Both the position numbers and the translations under genes were made by a program. Below, one piece after another: positions 26,731-35,235 of a stretch of DNA of 64,000 bases. Source of the stretch: Bacillota bacterium. GTDB taxonomy: Bacteria; Bacillota; DSM-12270; Thermacetogeniales; Thermacetogeniaceae. The notes under the pieces are model-generated. The model made no database searches, had not been told where the DNA came from, and worked only from the letters and a program-made list of their open reading frames with translations. Numbering within the stretch: position 1 is the first letter of the stretch; every line of letters begins with the position of its first letter. Where the stretch lies: NCBI GenBank assembly GCA_029907475.1, contig JARYLU010000011.1, forward strand, positions 17,507 through 81,506, given 5' to 3'.

Positions 26731-26767
26731 ATCCTTGCGCTTGCTCCCGGTCTCCGGTCGCAAGGAT
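26731..26767. repeat. Inverted repeat with nested CCGG pairs
   Basis: ATCCTTGCG (26731-26739) and CGCAAGGAT (26759-26767) enclose a loop with CCGG and CCGG, which can pair as an inner stem. No U-tract follows on either strand. It lies in the 180-base gap between two convergent genes. Confidence 0.6.
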
Positions 26768-26849
26768 AACCCTTTATTTTCGTCCTTCTGATGGTGCCGC
26801 CGGAGGCGGCGTGGTGGTCTGCCCTGAAGGGGCAACTGCCGGAGGTTCG

Positions 26850-27767
26850 TTAATGAGCGTGACGGTGCCGGCCGTCATGAGGGGCAACAGCGCAAACAAC
26901 CCAGCCAACGACAAAGGAACGGGTCATGCGAAAAGCGCCGTCCTTGCTCCGCTTTTCTACAAGTTGCCTGATTCGCTGTCTGACATCCGGCGTTAACTCC
27001 AGATAGGGAAAGAGAAAATCCTCCAGCTCTGCTGCGGCCTCTTCCGGGTTCAGCTCCCGGTGGGAATGATAGTGGTCTGTTTCCAGGTCGGGGTAGAAGC
27101 CGGAGGCGTATAACCAGTGAAAGACGTAAAATGGGTCGGGACAGATTTCCGGCATTTCTCCCAGGCCCAGCTCCTTCCAGAGCTCCTTGCGCACCGGCTC
27201 CTCCCGCCGGAGGTGCCCCCCGGCCAAAAAAACGCCCCGACAGGCCGCAAGCATTTTCCGGAGGTTTTCCTCGTCCTTCAGGGCCGGGGTCATAAGCGCC
27301 AGCACCACGTCGAAGGCCCCACGCCACCCCGCCCGGTCCAAATCAACCTCTTCCCAGGGCTGGTTTACCTTTTCAATATTTGCAATCCCCTCCTCCCGGG
27401 CACGCTTATCCAAAATATCGAGCATTTCCCGGGCCGGGTCCAGCGCTACCACCTGCCCAACCCGCCGCGCCAGCGGAAGGGAGTAGATGCCCGGGCCCGC
27501 ACCGATATCAAGCAGGCGGGCTTCTTTTTTCAAAACATCCTTGTGCCCGAGCATGTGCATCACCTTGATAACCCGTTCCCCGGCATTACTATCCTGGGCC
27601 TGCGCCGCAAAGCGCGCTGCCCGCCGGTTCCACCATTCTCTCCCGGCCCGTTCAGGACGCTGGCGCGCGGATAAAGATCTGGCGCGCGCCGCCTGCCAGG
27701 CTTCGCTCCAGAAATGGGGATCCCGCCAGGCCGCGGCCAGTTTTTCTCCTGCAGTATCAGCTTTCAT
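26850..27767 (-). CDS. Class I SAM-dependent methyltransferase, substrate unknown
   Basis: A 305-residue protein with the Rossmann SAM motif LLDIGAGPGIYSLPLA near 85-100, acidic ribose loop VVALDPAREMLDIL, and motif IV DVVLALMTPAL. The first 75 residues are basic and helical (EWWNRRAARFAAQ). It has GGGAGG before its ATG. It lies 83 bases after mqnC in the same direction, so a role in quinone methylation can be imagined, but it does not look like MenG/UbiE and the substrate is open. The last ten residues (HDGRHRHAH) are His-rich and may be outside the fold. Confidence 0.82.
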   Translation of the reverse strand: MKADTAGEKLAAAWRDPHFWSEAWQAARARSLSARQRPERAGREWWNRRAARFAAQAQDSNAGERVIKVMHMLGHKDVLKKEARLLDIGAGPGIYSLPLARRVGQVVALDPAREMLDILDKRAREEGIANIEKVNQPWEEVDLDRAGWRGAFDVVLALMTPALKDEENLRKMLAACRGVFLAGGHLRREEPVRKELWKELGLGEMPEICPDPFYVFHWLYASGFYPDLETDHYHSHRELNPEEAAAELEDFLFPYLELTPDVRQRIRQLVEKRSKDGAFRMTRSFVVGWVVCAVAPHDGRHRHAH

Positions 27768-27850
27768 CCGGTCTGCCTCCCTTTAAATGCTTTCCCCTAG
27801 ATTTTACCATGCCCCGGCGCCTCCTTCCAGCTCCTCGCCATTCCTGCAAA

Positions 27851-28927
27851 TTAATAATACTTCAGAATTTTGTACAAATTATCCCGCTGGGCCGGGCGAA
27901 AACCGGCATTCTTGATGAGAGCCGCGATTTCCGGGGCAGAACTGGTGTTGCAGACACCTGCTGCCCGGACCACATTTTCCTCCAGCATGGTGGACCCGAA
28001 ATCGTTTGCGCCAAAAGCCAGGGCGACCTGGGCAATTTTTGCCCCCTGGGTAACCCACGAGACCTGGAGGTTTGGAACGTTATCCAGGTAAAGGCGGCTG
28101 ACCGCCAGGGTGCGCAGGTAGTCCCAGGCCGACGCCGGCTCCCCGCCCAGCGCCGTGTTGCCGGGCTGGTACGGCCAGGGAATAAAGGCGGTGAACCCCC
28201 CGGTGTCGTCCTGGAGACGGCGGACGGCATCCAGGTGAGCAATCCGCTCGGCCAGGGTTTCCCGGCTCCCGAACATCATCGTGGCTGTTGTTTTCAGCCC
28301 CAGGCGGTGGGCCGTAGCCGTCACCTCCAGCCAGCGGCCTGCCTTCGTTTTGTGGGGGCTGATTTCCCGGCGTACCCGGTCGACCAGGATCTCGGCTCCC
28401 CCGCCAGGGATGGAATCGAGTCCCGCGGCCCGCAAGCGGGTAATGACCTCCGCTACCGTGAGGCCGCTCCGGCGCGCCAGGTAGTCGATCTCAACAGGTG
28501 AAAGGGAATGCAGGCAGATCGGGTAGCGCGCCTTAATCGCCGCGAACAGCTCCTCGAAGTACTCTAAATCAAGTTCGGGATGAAGCCCCCCCTGCATCAG
28601 GATCTGGGTTCCCCCTGCAGCCAGGGTCTCCTCAATTTTCCGGAAGATCTCCTCCGGGCTCAAGAGATAACCCTCAGGGTCTCCCGGAGACCGGTAAAAG
28701 GCGCAGAACCGGCAGCCGCAAAGACAGATGTTGGTATAATTGATGTTCCGGTCTATGACAAAGGTTACGATTCCCCCGGGATGTTTGAGCTTTCTGACTT
28801 CATCCGCAAGCCACCCGAGAGTAAGGAGATCTCCCCGCTCCAGCAGAAAAAGCCCCTCCTCAGGGCTTAACCGCTCTCCCTGCCGGATTTTCAGAATAAT
28901 TAGAACCAGATCTGGCTCGGTCCGCAC
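27851..28927 (-). CDS. mqnC: Cyclic dehypoxanthinyl futalosine synthase
   Basis: Radical SAM enzyme of 358 residues for the futalosine menaquinone route; it cyclises dehypoxanthine futalosine. The cluster motif CLCGCRFC uses cysteines 68, 72 and 75. Further family marks are NINYTNIC, GGTQILMQGGLHPEL, SIPGGGAEIL and TTATMMFGSRET. GTG 28927 has GGAGG 7 bases before it and gives the usual length; the frame's first codon at 29014 would overlap mqnA far more. It still overlaps the mqnA 3' end by 68 bases, suggesting coupling. Confidence 0.96.
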   Translation of the reverse strand: MRTEPDLVLIILKIRQGERLSPEEGLFLLERGDLLTLGWLADEVRKLKHPGGIVTFVIDRNINYTNICLCGCRFCAFYRSPGDPEGYLLSPEEIFRKIEETLAAGGTQILMQGGLHPELDLEYFEELFAAIKARYPICLHSLSPVEIDYLARRSGLTVAEVITRLRAAGLDSIPGGGAEILVDRVRREISPHKTKAGRWLEVTATAHRLGLKTTATMMFGSRETLAERIAHLDAVRRLQDDTGGFTAFIPWPYQPGNTALGGEPASAWDYLRTLAVSRLYLDNVPNLQVSWVTQGAKIAQVALAFGANDFGSTMLEENVVRAAGVCNTSSAPEIAALIKNAGFRPAQRDNLYKILKYY

Positions 28928-29750
28928 CCGCTTCCCTCCAAATCTCTGCCTGGACCGGTTGGTCAAGCACCCCGCACCGCCAGGCGCATTCATAAAAATA
29001 GTGAAGTCCATCAAGGTACAGTTCGTTCAGTTCGTACTTCAAGTGTTGGAAATAAGCCATCAACCTCGAAGCCGGGAGGCCAACGAGATGCGTCGCCGCC
29101 TCCGCAATAACCCTCCGGTGCTCGTACCCCCAGTGTTTCGCGGCCTGGAGGCCGCGGCAGATTTCCTGCAAAAGGGCGGGGGACTCCACCGCGAATTCCC
29201 GCCTTGCCACCCATAAAGCGTAGACCATGCACTTCCCGGTAAACCTCTTCCACTCCGCTCCCAGGTCGTAAACATAGCAACCCTCGCCGGAAGATCTCAA
29301 CGCCTCGTCCCCAATTGCCAGGGCCGCTTCCGGATCGCCCCACCAGGGGGAAACGCCCGGGGGACGCGTAAAAAGCTCCGCCCGGACCCCGTAAAAAAGA
29401 TTCAGGAGAATCTGGAGCAGGACGATGCTCGTAGCGGAGTAGGGGGTAAGAGAAACGCGGCGCCCGTCAAGTTTCGTAACCGGGACTCGGCTCAGCAGGG
29501 CAACGCTCCAGACCGCCCCGTCGCTGGCAATCGATAAGCCCGGCAAAACCACGCAGGTATGGCGCTGGTGGGCGTACGCGATGGAAGAAACTGCCGTAAC
29601 TTCAAGCTCCCCGGCGGCCAGCCGGTCGTTCAAGCGGCTGGGGTGATCCGCAACTATCCGGGCCGGAATCCGGACAAAACCCTTTTCCAGTGCATAAAAA
29701 ACGGGGAGGCAATTAATGTAGCCGACCCTTCCGAGCCGCGGCTTCTCCAT
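28860..29750 (-). CDS. mqnA: Chorismate dehydratase
   Basis: A 296-residue periplasmic-binding-fold enzyme that dehydrates chorismate to 3-enolpyruvoyl-benzoate, the entry step of the futalosine route. RVGYINCLPVFYALEKG at the N-terminus, SSIAYAHQRH, DGAVWSVALLS, and SATSIVLLQILL are the family features. ATG 29750 lies 9 bases after AAGGAG; ATG 29759 directly abuts that site. It lies between mqnE (112 bases upstream) and mqnC (overlapping downstream) in one minus-strand cluster. Confidence 0.95.
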   Translation of the reverse strand: MEKPRLGRVGYINCLPVFYALEKGFVRIPARIVADHPSRLNDRLAAGELEVTAVSSIAYAHQRHTCVVLPGLSIASDGAVWSVALLSRVPVTKLDGRRVSLTPYSATSIVLLQILLNLFYGVRAELFTRPPGVSPWWGDPEAALAIGDEALRSSGEGCYVYDLGAEWKRFTGKCMVYALWVARREFAVESPALLQEICRGLQAAKHWGYEHRRVIAEAATHLVGLPASRLMAYFQHLKYELNELYLDGLHYFYECAWRCGVLDQPVQAEIWREAGADRARSGSNYSENPAGRAVKP

Positions 29751-29871
29751 CTCGCCCATCTCCTTGATTCGGATTCCCCCGCGCCTGCCCGGCCTCAGCC
29801 GGAGGAAGCCGCAAAAGCAGATTGAAACCGCCTTTCCGACTTGACAGGGGAGGTTGCGGTCGCTTTAATCT

Positions 29872-31038
29872 CTAGTCGTAGCGCCTGATCGCATTGTAAA
29901 GGGTGTCCCGTTCTACAGGGATCCGCCCCGCTTCCCGGATCATCGCGAGGAAGGTTTCCGCGGGCTGGTACTGAGGGGTATCCGCCCCGGCGTCATGCGC
30001 GATCCGCTCTTCTCTTACCGTCCCGTCCAGATCGTTCGCCCCGAAGCTCAGAGTGATCTGGGCGAGCTTGGGAGTAAGCATAATCCAAAAGGCTTTAATG
30101 GCGAAAAAATTGTCGAGAAGGAGGCGAGCGAGGGCGAAGGTTTTTAAATCATCGTAACCGGAGGTCCTTGACAAGTGGGAAAAAGCAGTGTTTTCAGGGT
30201 GGAAGGGAAGAGGAATAAAGGCCAGGAAACCTCCCGTCTCATCCTGCAGTTCCCGGAGCCGGAGCAAATGGTCCACCCTGTCCGCAATACTTTCGATGTG
30301 GCCGTAAAGCATGGTGGCGTTTGTATGGAAACCGAGGCGGTGGGCGCACCTGTGCACCTCAAGCCAGTGCTCCCCGCTGATCTTTCGAGGACAGATCAGC
30401 CGGCGGACGGCAGGATTAAAAATCTCCGCACCCCCGCCGGGGAGGGAGCCCAGGCCGGTCTCCCTCAAACGGAGTAAAACATCCTCTATCCCCAGGCCGG
30501 AAATCTCGCTCAAGAAAGCGATCTCGACAGCATCAAATGCCTGGATGTGGGCCTCCGGCAGGATTTTCCTGACGACGGTCAGCATTTCCTCGTAGTAAGT
30601 AAAAGGCAAAGCGGGGTTTAAGCCGCCCACAATGTGGACCTCCACCGGATGGTAGGCCCTGGCCTGTTCCATTTTGGCGGCAATCTCCTCAAGGGTCAAG
30701 GTATAGGCCCCCGGGGCATCCGCCGTCCGGCCGAAGGCGCAGAAAAGGCAAAGGTTGCGGCAGATATTGGTGTGATTGAGGTGAACGTTGTTGATAAAAT
30801 AAACCTCATCCCCCACCTTGCGGCGCCTGGCGTAATCTGCTAAAAAGCCGACGGTCAAGAGGTCGCCGGACTCTCCCAGGCGAATCCCGTCCGCCCGGTC
30901 GAGGCGGTACCCCGCCAGGACTTTTTCCGCAAGATCTCCCAGCGGCCCCTGCAAAATCGAATCGAGAATTGCGTTTCTGTCAATCTCCCCGTTTTTTTCC
31001 TCCCCTTTTTCCCATAAAATTTCCCGGGAATAACCCAT
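29872..31038 (-). CDS. mqnE: Aminofutalosine synthase
   Basis: Radical SAM enzyme of 388 residues that joins 3-enolpyruvoyl-benzoate to the adenosyl part of SAM, giving 6-amino-6-deoxyfutalosine. Cluster cysteines 93, 97 and 100 lie in CRNLCLFCAFGR. VHIVGGLNPALPF, LPGGGAEIFNP and TNATMLYGHIE follow the MqnE pattern and separate it from MqnC. The ATG follows GGGGAGAAATAGAAG. It is upstream of mqnA and mqnC and directly downstream of the MTAP-like gene. The deaminase or nucleosidase and MqnD are not in the window. Confidence 0.95.
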   Translation of the reverse strand: MGYSREILWEKGEEKNGEIDRNAILDSILQGPLGDLAEKVLAGYRLDRADGIRLGESGDLLTVGFLADYARRRKVGDEVYFINNVHLNHTNICRNLCLFCAFGRTADAPGAYTLTLEEIAAKMEQARAYHPVEVHIVGGLNPALPFTYYEEMLTVVRKILPEAHIQAFDAVEIAFLSEISGLGIEDVLLRLRETGLGSLPGGGAEIFNPAVRRLICPRKISGEHWLEVHRCAHRLGFHTNATMLYGHIESIADRVDHLLRLRELQDETGGFLAFIPLPFHPENTAFSHLSRTSGYDDLKTFALARLLLDNFFAIKAFWIMLTPKLAQITLSFGANDLDGTVREERIAHDAGADTPQYQPAETFLAMIREAGRIPVERDTLYNAIRRYD

Positions 31039-31083
31039 CTTCTATTTCTCCCCTTTTTCCAAAAACCTTCGCCAGGCAAACGT

Positions 31084-32076
31084 TCATTCCGTACCGGCTG
31101 CACCCCTGATATTCTCCTGGCGCAGCAGAGTAGGTTTGCGGAGCCTGGAACAACCGCAGGAATCATCCCCGGCGGGGATCTCCGTCAAAGCCCGCAGCAG
31201 CAGGTGCCCGACGGGAACAGCCTGGTTAAAGAAAATATCCTGCAAAACCCCGTAGTCCCAGGGTTTTACCACACCCTCCCCGTAGTTCACAACCACGTAG
31301 ATACCGGCATAGCACGCCCCGATTTCGCGGGCGAGGTACACTTCAGGGCACAGGGTTTGACCGACCACGTCCCCTCCCCACTGCCGGAACATACCGACTT
31401 CCGCAGGACTTTCAAAGTGGCGCCCGTCGGTGACCACATAAGTCCCGCGCGGAAAAACCCTCCCGCAGGTCCAGGCTTTTGCGGCTTCTGCCAGGATGCG
31501 GCGAAGCAAAGGGCAGATCGGCTGGCGCATAATGCACAGAAAATCCTCTCCCAGACTGATATCCCGGCGCAGGGAAAAATCCAGGTAGTCCGCCGGGATC
31601 ACGAGATCGAGGGGATCCAGGAGGGGGTTTACGCTTCCTACTCCACCCTCCGCAACGATCTTTTTGACCCCGGCTTTTTTAAAAACCCAAAATAAACGCC
31701 GGGAGGCATTCCCCCAGGTTACCTGGGGCAGCCGCCCGTGCATCTTTGCCGTCAAGACGAGGCGCGGCGGGCTTGTGGGGAGAGAAAACAATTTCAAAGC
31801 CGGGCTGGGACCGAAAGGTGTCTTTACAACCAGATCCCGCAAAAGGACCTGAACCCCGGGCAGGTTTAAATCTTCGGGAAAATTAAGGGAAAAGGTCCCC
31901 GATCCCCCGATCAGGGCCAGGTCCGCCTGCGGGATCTCCTGTTCCCCGCTCCCCACCTGCTCCGGGCTGCTGTACTCCGGGGTGCTTTGCCCGCTTCCCG
32001 GAGAACCGGTTATTTCGGTTTTTCGTTCCCCGGCACAGGAGTCCTTTAAGTGATAACCCTGCGGCATTGATCTCAC
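31084..32076 (-). CDS. MTAP/PNP-family nucleoside phosphorylase, divergent, in menaquinone cluster
   Basis: A 330-residue protein. After a low-complexity first 50 residues comes the MTA phosphorylase fold: ALIGGSGTF (phosphate site), GGVGSVNPLLDPLDLVIPAD, PRGTYVVTDGRHFESPAE and WGGDVVGQTLCPEVYLARE. Compared with MTAP, GPRFET is GRHFES and MT is QT in the purine/ribose region, and RHG is MHG, so the substrate may differ. It stands 46 bases before mqnE. Cleavage of aminofutalosine or futalosine by phosphorolysis is therefore a reasonable idea; methylthioadenosine salvage is the plain alternative. The start is uncertain: GTG at 32076, an ATG at 32067, or a GTG near 31953 closer to the fold. Confidence 0.8.
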   Translation of the reverse strand: MRSMPQGYHLKDSCAGERKTEITGSPGSGQSTPEYSSPEQVGSGEQEIPQADLALIGGSGTFSLNFPEDLNLPGVQVLLRDLVVKTPFGPSPALKLFSLPTSPPRLVLTAKMHGRLPQVTWGNASRRLFWVFKKAGVKKIVAEGGVGSVNPLLDPLDLVIPADYLDFSLRRDISLGEDFLCIMRQPICPLLRRILAEAAKAWTCGRVFPRGTYVVTDGRHFESPAEVGMFRQWGGDVVGQTLCPEVYLAREIGACYAGIYVVVNYGEGVVKPWDYGVLQDIFFNQAVPVGHLLLRALTEIPAGDDSCGCSRLRKPTLLRQENIRGAAGTE

Positions 32077-32211
32077 CCATACCCTGTCAGCAATCGTTGC
32101 GTCCTGCCTAACTTTTTTTATGCTTCGCTATTTCCACGCCTTTTTCCTTCAAATCTTGGCTATAAAAAAATTAAAGGCGGGGCCGGGAGCTTGAAAAAGG
32201 AGGGGAATTTC

Positions 32212-32289
32212 GTGATTCCGGCAGGAATAGAAGCAGGAAAACAGAAGAAATATAATCATGAGTCAAGCACCATCACTATGAGGAGGTGA
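32212..32289 (+). CDS. Possible 25-codon leader peptide
   Basis: GTG 32212 lies 8 bases after AGGAGG and opens a 25-codon frame (MIPAGIEAGKQKKYNH and nine more). Its TGA overlaps the ribosome site of the next gene (AGGAGGTGA), so its translation would reach that site. No regulatory amino-acid run is seen. Chance cannot be ruled out. Confidence 0.35.
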   Translation: MIPAGIEAGKQKKYNHESSTITMRR

Positions 32290-32294
32290 ACGAG

Positions 32295-32603
32295 GTGAAA
32301 CCGACACCACCGCCCTTTGTCCAGCAGATTGAAAAGCGCGACCCGGAATTATACCAGGCAGTAGTAAAAATAATAGAACTGGCCATGACCCCCGGGGCAC
32401 TCGACGCCAAAACGAAAACATTCATTGCCCTCGCCCTCGATGCCTATATCGGTTCCGAGCGCGGTGTTATTGCGCTCTCGAACCGCGCCCGCGAACTCGG
32501 GGCGACGGACCAGGAAATCAATGAGGTCCTGCGCATCGCATACTACGTCTCGGGGTCAAAAACTCTCGCTACCAGCAACAACGCTTTCCCCCCACAAAGT
32601 TGA
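32295..32603 (+). CDS. Carboxymuconolactone decarboxylase-fold protein lacking cysteines
   Basis: A 102-residue AhpD/CMD-family helical protein: FVQQIEKRDPELYQAVVKI, LDAKTKTFIALALDA, and ARELGATDQEINEVLRIA. Where AhpD-like members carry CxxC and a histidine, this reads IGSERGVIALSNRAR, and the whole protein has no cysteine. Peroxidase or thiol-disulfide activity is therefore unlikely; a binding or oligomeric role is possible. GTG 32295 lies 8 bases after AGGAGG; GTG 32286 is part of that site. A hairpin follows the gene. Confidence 0.85.
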   Translation: MKPTPPPFVQQIEKRDPELYQAVVKIIELAMTPGALDAKTKTFIALALDAYIGSERGVIALSNRARELGATDQEINEVLRIAYYVSGSKTLATSNNAFPPQS

Positions 32604-32632
32604 GGAAAAAAGCAAAGTGGCAAAAAGTTGAA

Positions 32633-32667
32633 GACCCGGGTCATGGAAACTCCCCGGGTCGACTTTT
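32633..32667 (+). terminator. Weak terminator after the CMD-fold gene
   Basis: GACCCGGG / CCCGGGTC stem (32633-32640 with 32653-32660), 12-base loop, then GACTTTT. The short T-run makes it moderate. Confidence 0.55.
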
Positions 32668-32755
32668 AAACCTGGATTAAAGATGCCACCACCCCGACCG
32701 GGCCTCCTGGCCCCGGAAGTGCAAACACTAAAAAAATACCAGAAGAGGATTTCAA

Positions 32756-33712
32756 ATGGCAGAACTAATCTTTTGGATCGCGGTATTTATGATCAGTCTG
32801 GCTGTTTTAATCAAGGCATCAGATTATTTTACCGAAGCCGCCGAAAAAACAGGGCTGCACTTGAAGATCCCGCCTTTTATCGTCGGGGCAACCATCGTTG
32901 GTTTGGGTACCTCCCTCCCGGAGCTGGTCTCCTCTATTTTAGCGGTCCTCTCGGGAGCAACGGAAATCGTGGTCGGCAATGTGGTTGGATCCAACATCGC
33001 CAACATCTTGCTGGTTTTGGGTTTAACAGCCTTATTGGGAAAACAAATCAAGCTCTCGTACGCCCGGAGCTACGCAGACCTCTCCTTCCTGGTAGGGTCG
33101 GCTCTCCTGATTACCCTGGCCGCGCTGGACGGTAGGTTTACCTGGCCCGAAGGTTTGCTTTGCACCGGCGGCCTCTTTACCTATATCAGCGCGATCATTC
33201 AACGCGACCGCCGCCTCGTAATTGTGGGGAAAACCGGAGAAGAGGGGGAGCCTGGAAAAGAGAAACTGGACCCGAAAATAATCCTTTTGCTCCTTGTCAG
33301 CCCCGTCTTCATCTACCTTGGTGCCAGGTACACCGTAGCTGCAATTATCCAGCTCTCCGAAATTTTTAAAATCGGGAAAGAGGTCATTGCCGTAAGCGCC
33401 GTTGCCATCGGTACTTCTCTCCCCGAATTAAGCGTCAGCCTGACCGCAGGTCTGAGGGGCAGGCCGGAGATTGCGGTAGGCAATATCTTTGGATCCAACA
33501 TTTTTAACAGTTTTGCGGTGATGGGGATACCTTCCTTAATCAAGCCCCTGGCCATTCCGGGCAACATCATTGCCATCGGCATTCCCACGATGGTTGGGGC
33601 AACTATCCTCTACTTCTTTGTTACCCAGGACGCGGAAATTAGCAGATGGGAAGGGGTTCTGCTTCTGGTCTTTTACGGGTTTTTTCTGGGAAAATTATTT
33701 AACCTGTTTTGA
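32756..33712 (+). CDS. Calcium/sodium antiporter, CaCA family (YrbG-like)
   Basis: A 318-residue membrane protein with about ten helices in two inverted halves. Each half has an alpha repeat: GATIVGLGTSLPELVSS near 42-58 with GNVVGSNIANILLVLG, and AVAIGTSLPELSVSL near 217 with GNIFGSNIFNSFAVMG. The G(T)SLPE acids and GSN motifs bind the ion. A 20-residue charged loop joins the halves. Calcium for sodium or proton exchange is known for the family. ATG follows AGAAGAGGA. The next gene is convergent. Confidence 0.92.
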   Translation: MAELIFWIAVFMISLAVLIKASDYFTEAAEKTGLHLKIPPFIVGATIVGLGTSLPELVSSILAVLSGATEIVVGNVVGSNIANILLVLGLTALLGKQIKLSYARSYADLSFLVGSALLITLAALDGRFTWPEGLLCTGGLFTYISAIIQRDRRLVIVGKTGEEGEPGKEKLDPKIILLLLVSPVFIYLGARYTVAAIIQLSEIFKIGKEVIAVSAVAIGTSLPELSVSLTAGLRGRPEIAVGNIFGSNIFNSFAVMGIPSLIKPLAIPGNIIAIGIPTMVGATILYFFVTQDAEISRWEGVLLLVFYGFFLGKLFNLF

Positions 33713-33810
33713 CCGCAACTTGAACGATATTCTAAAAAAACGGGGCACGCAGGAGCGATTTTCGCGACGCGGCCTATCTGCGTCATGAACTCCATGAACT
33801 CAATGTTTTT

Positions 33811-35202
33811 CTAAAAGGGATGAGCGCGCATTTCGGCCAGCCATTCTGTGAGCCCGGCCAGGGCCCGGGCTACGGCGGCAGGTGCGGGCCCCCCGGGCAC
33901 GGCGCGCCGCGCCACGCAGGCCCGGATCTCCAGGAAAGCGTAGAGATCGGAATCAAAGACCGGAGAAAAGGCGCGGTATTCCTCCAGAGAGAGCTCTTCC
34001 AGCCGCTTCCCGGCTTTAAGGCAATGCAACACCACTTTACCCACGACAGCGTGGGCCTCCCGGAAACTGACCCCCCGGCGCACCAGGTAGTCGGCGAGAT
34101 CCGTGGCGTTCGTAAAGTCCTCCCCGGCGGCGGATAACATCCGCGCCTCATTCACGGTCAGGGTTTCCACCAGCGGAATGAAGATTTTAACACAGCTTTT
34201 CACGGTATGCACAGTATCGAAAAGTGCTTCCTTGTCCTCCTGGAGGTCTTTATTATAGGCGAGGGGGAGCCCCTTGAGAACGGTTAACAGTGCCACGAGG
34301 TGCCCGTAGACCCGCCCCGTTTTTCCCCGCACCAGTTCCGCCACATCGGGGTTCTTCTTTTGCGGCATGATGCTGCTTCCCGTCGTATAGGCATCGTCCA
34401 TTTCAATAAATCCGAATTCGCTGCTCGACCAGAGAATCAACTCCTCGGAAAACCTGCTCAAGTGCATCATCAGGAGAGAAGCGACAAAAATAAACTCGGC
34501 CACAAAATCACGGTCCCCTACGGCATCCAGACTGTTAGCGGCGAACTCCGCAAATTTAAGCTCCCGCGCCGTAAATTCCCGGTCCACCGGGAAGGTCGTT
34601 CCCGCCAGGGCACCCGCCCCGAGCGGGCAGACATCCACCCTTTTGTAGCAGTCCCGCAGGCGGGCGTAATCCCTCCGCAGCATCTCGCAGTAGGCAAGGA
34701 GATGGTGGGCGAAGGTGACCGGCTGAGCGCGCTGGAGGTGGGTGTAGCCGGGCATGATCACCTCTTTGCTCTCCCGGGCGCGCTTTACAAGGGCCTCGAT
34801 CAGGTCCAAGAGAAGCCCCCCCAGCGCCCGAATTTCTTCTTTTAAATAGAGGCGCAGGTCGGTTGCCACCTGGTCGTTCCTGCTCCGGGCGGTGTGCAGC
34901 TTCTTCCCCGCCTCTCCCACCTTCGCCACAAGGCGTGCTTCGATGAAAGAGTGAATGTCTTCCGCCTCCGGGTCGAAGGTCAGTTTCCCCTGTTCCAGTT
35001 CCTCCCGGATCTCTTGCAGCCCCCTAACCAGGATCTCCGCTTCCCCCGCGCTGATGATCCCCTGGCGCCCCAACATCCGGGCGTGGGCAATCGATCCCTC
35101 GATGTCCTGCCTGAAGAGGCGGAAATCGAAGGAAAGGGAATTGAGAAAGCTGGCTGCTTCCCCCGCCGTCTCTTTGGCAAACCGGCCTCCCCAAAGTTTC
35201 AA
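33811..35202 (-). CDS. argH: Argininosuccinate lyase
   Basis: A 463-residue fumarase-superfamily enzyme that splits argininosuccinate into arginine and fumarate. Signature [12 protein letters not shown] near 278, [17 protein letters not shown] near 107 and [17 protein letters not shown] near 155. TTG 35202 gives the normal start MKLWGGRF with GGAGG 8 bases before; the ATG two codons upstream overlaps that site. It is the last gene of the arginine operon, 33 bases after argG. No clear terminator follows. Confidence 0.96.
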   Translation of the reverse strand: MKLWGGRFAKETAGEAASFLNSLSFDFRLFRQDIEGSIAHARMLGRQGIISAGEAEILVRGLQEIREELEQGKLTFDPEAEDIHSFIEARLVAKVGEAGKKLHTARSRNDQVATDLRLYLKEEIRALGGLLLDLIEALVKRARESKEVIMPGYTHLQRAQPVTFAHHLLAYCEMLRRDYARLRDCYKRVDVCPLGAGALAGTTFPVDREFTARELKFAEFAANSLDAVGDRDFVAEFIFVASLLMMHLSRFSEELILWSSSEFGFIEMDDAYTTGSSIMPQKKNPDVAELVRGKTGRVYGHLVALLTVLKGLPLAYNKDLQEDKEALFDTVHTVKSCVKIFIPLVETLTVNEARMLSAAGEDFTNATDLADYLVRRGVSFREAHAVVGKVVLHCLKAGKRLEELSLEEYRAFSPVFDSDLYAFLEIRACVARRAVPGGPAPAAVARALAGLTEWLAEMRAHPF

Positions 35203-35235
35203 CTTCATCTCCTCCCTTAACCACTCCAAATTGCT

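Noticed and set aside
33720..33810. Possible terminator after argH
   Set aside because: GACGC/GCGTC and ACGCAG/CTGCGT pairings exist, but the T-run is not next to the stem, so a terminator cannot be supported.
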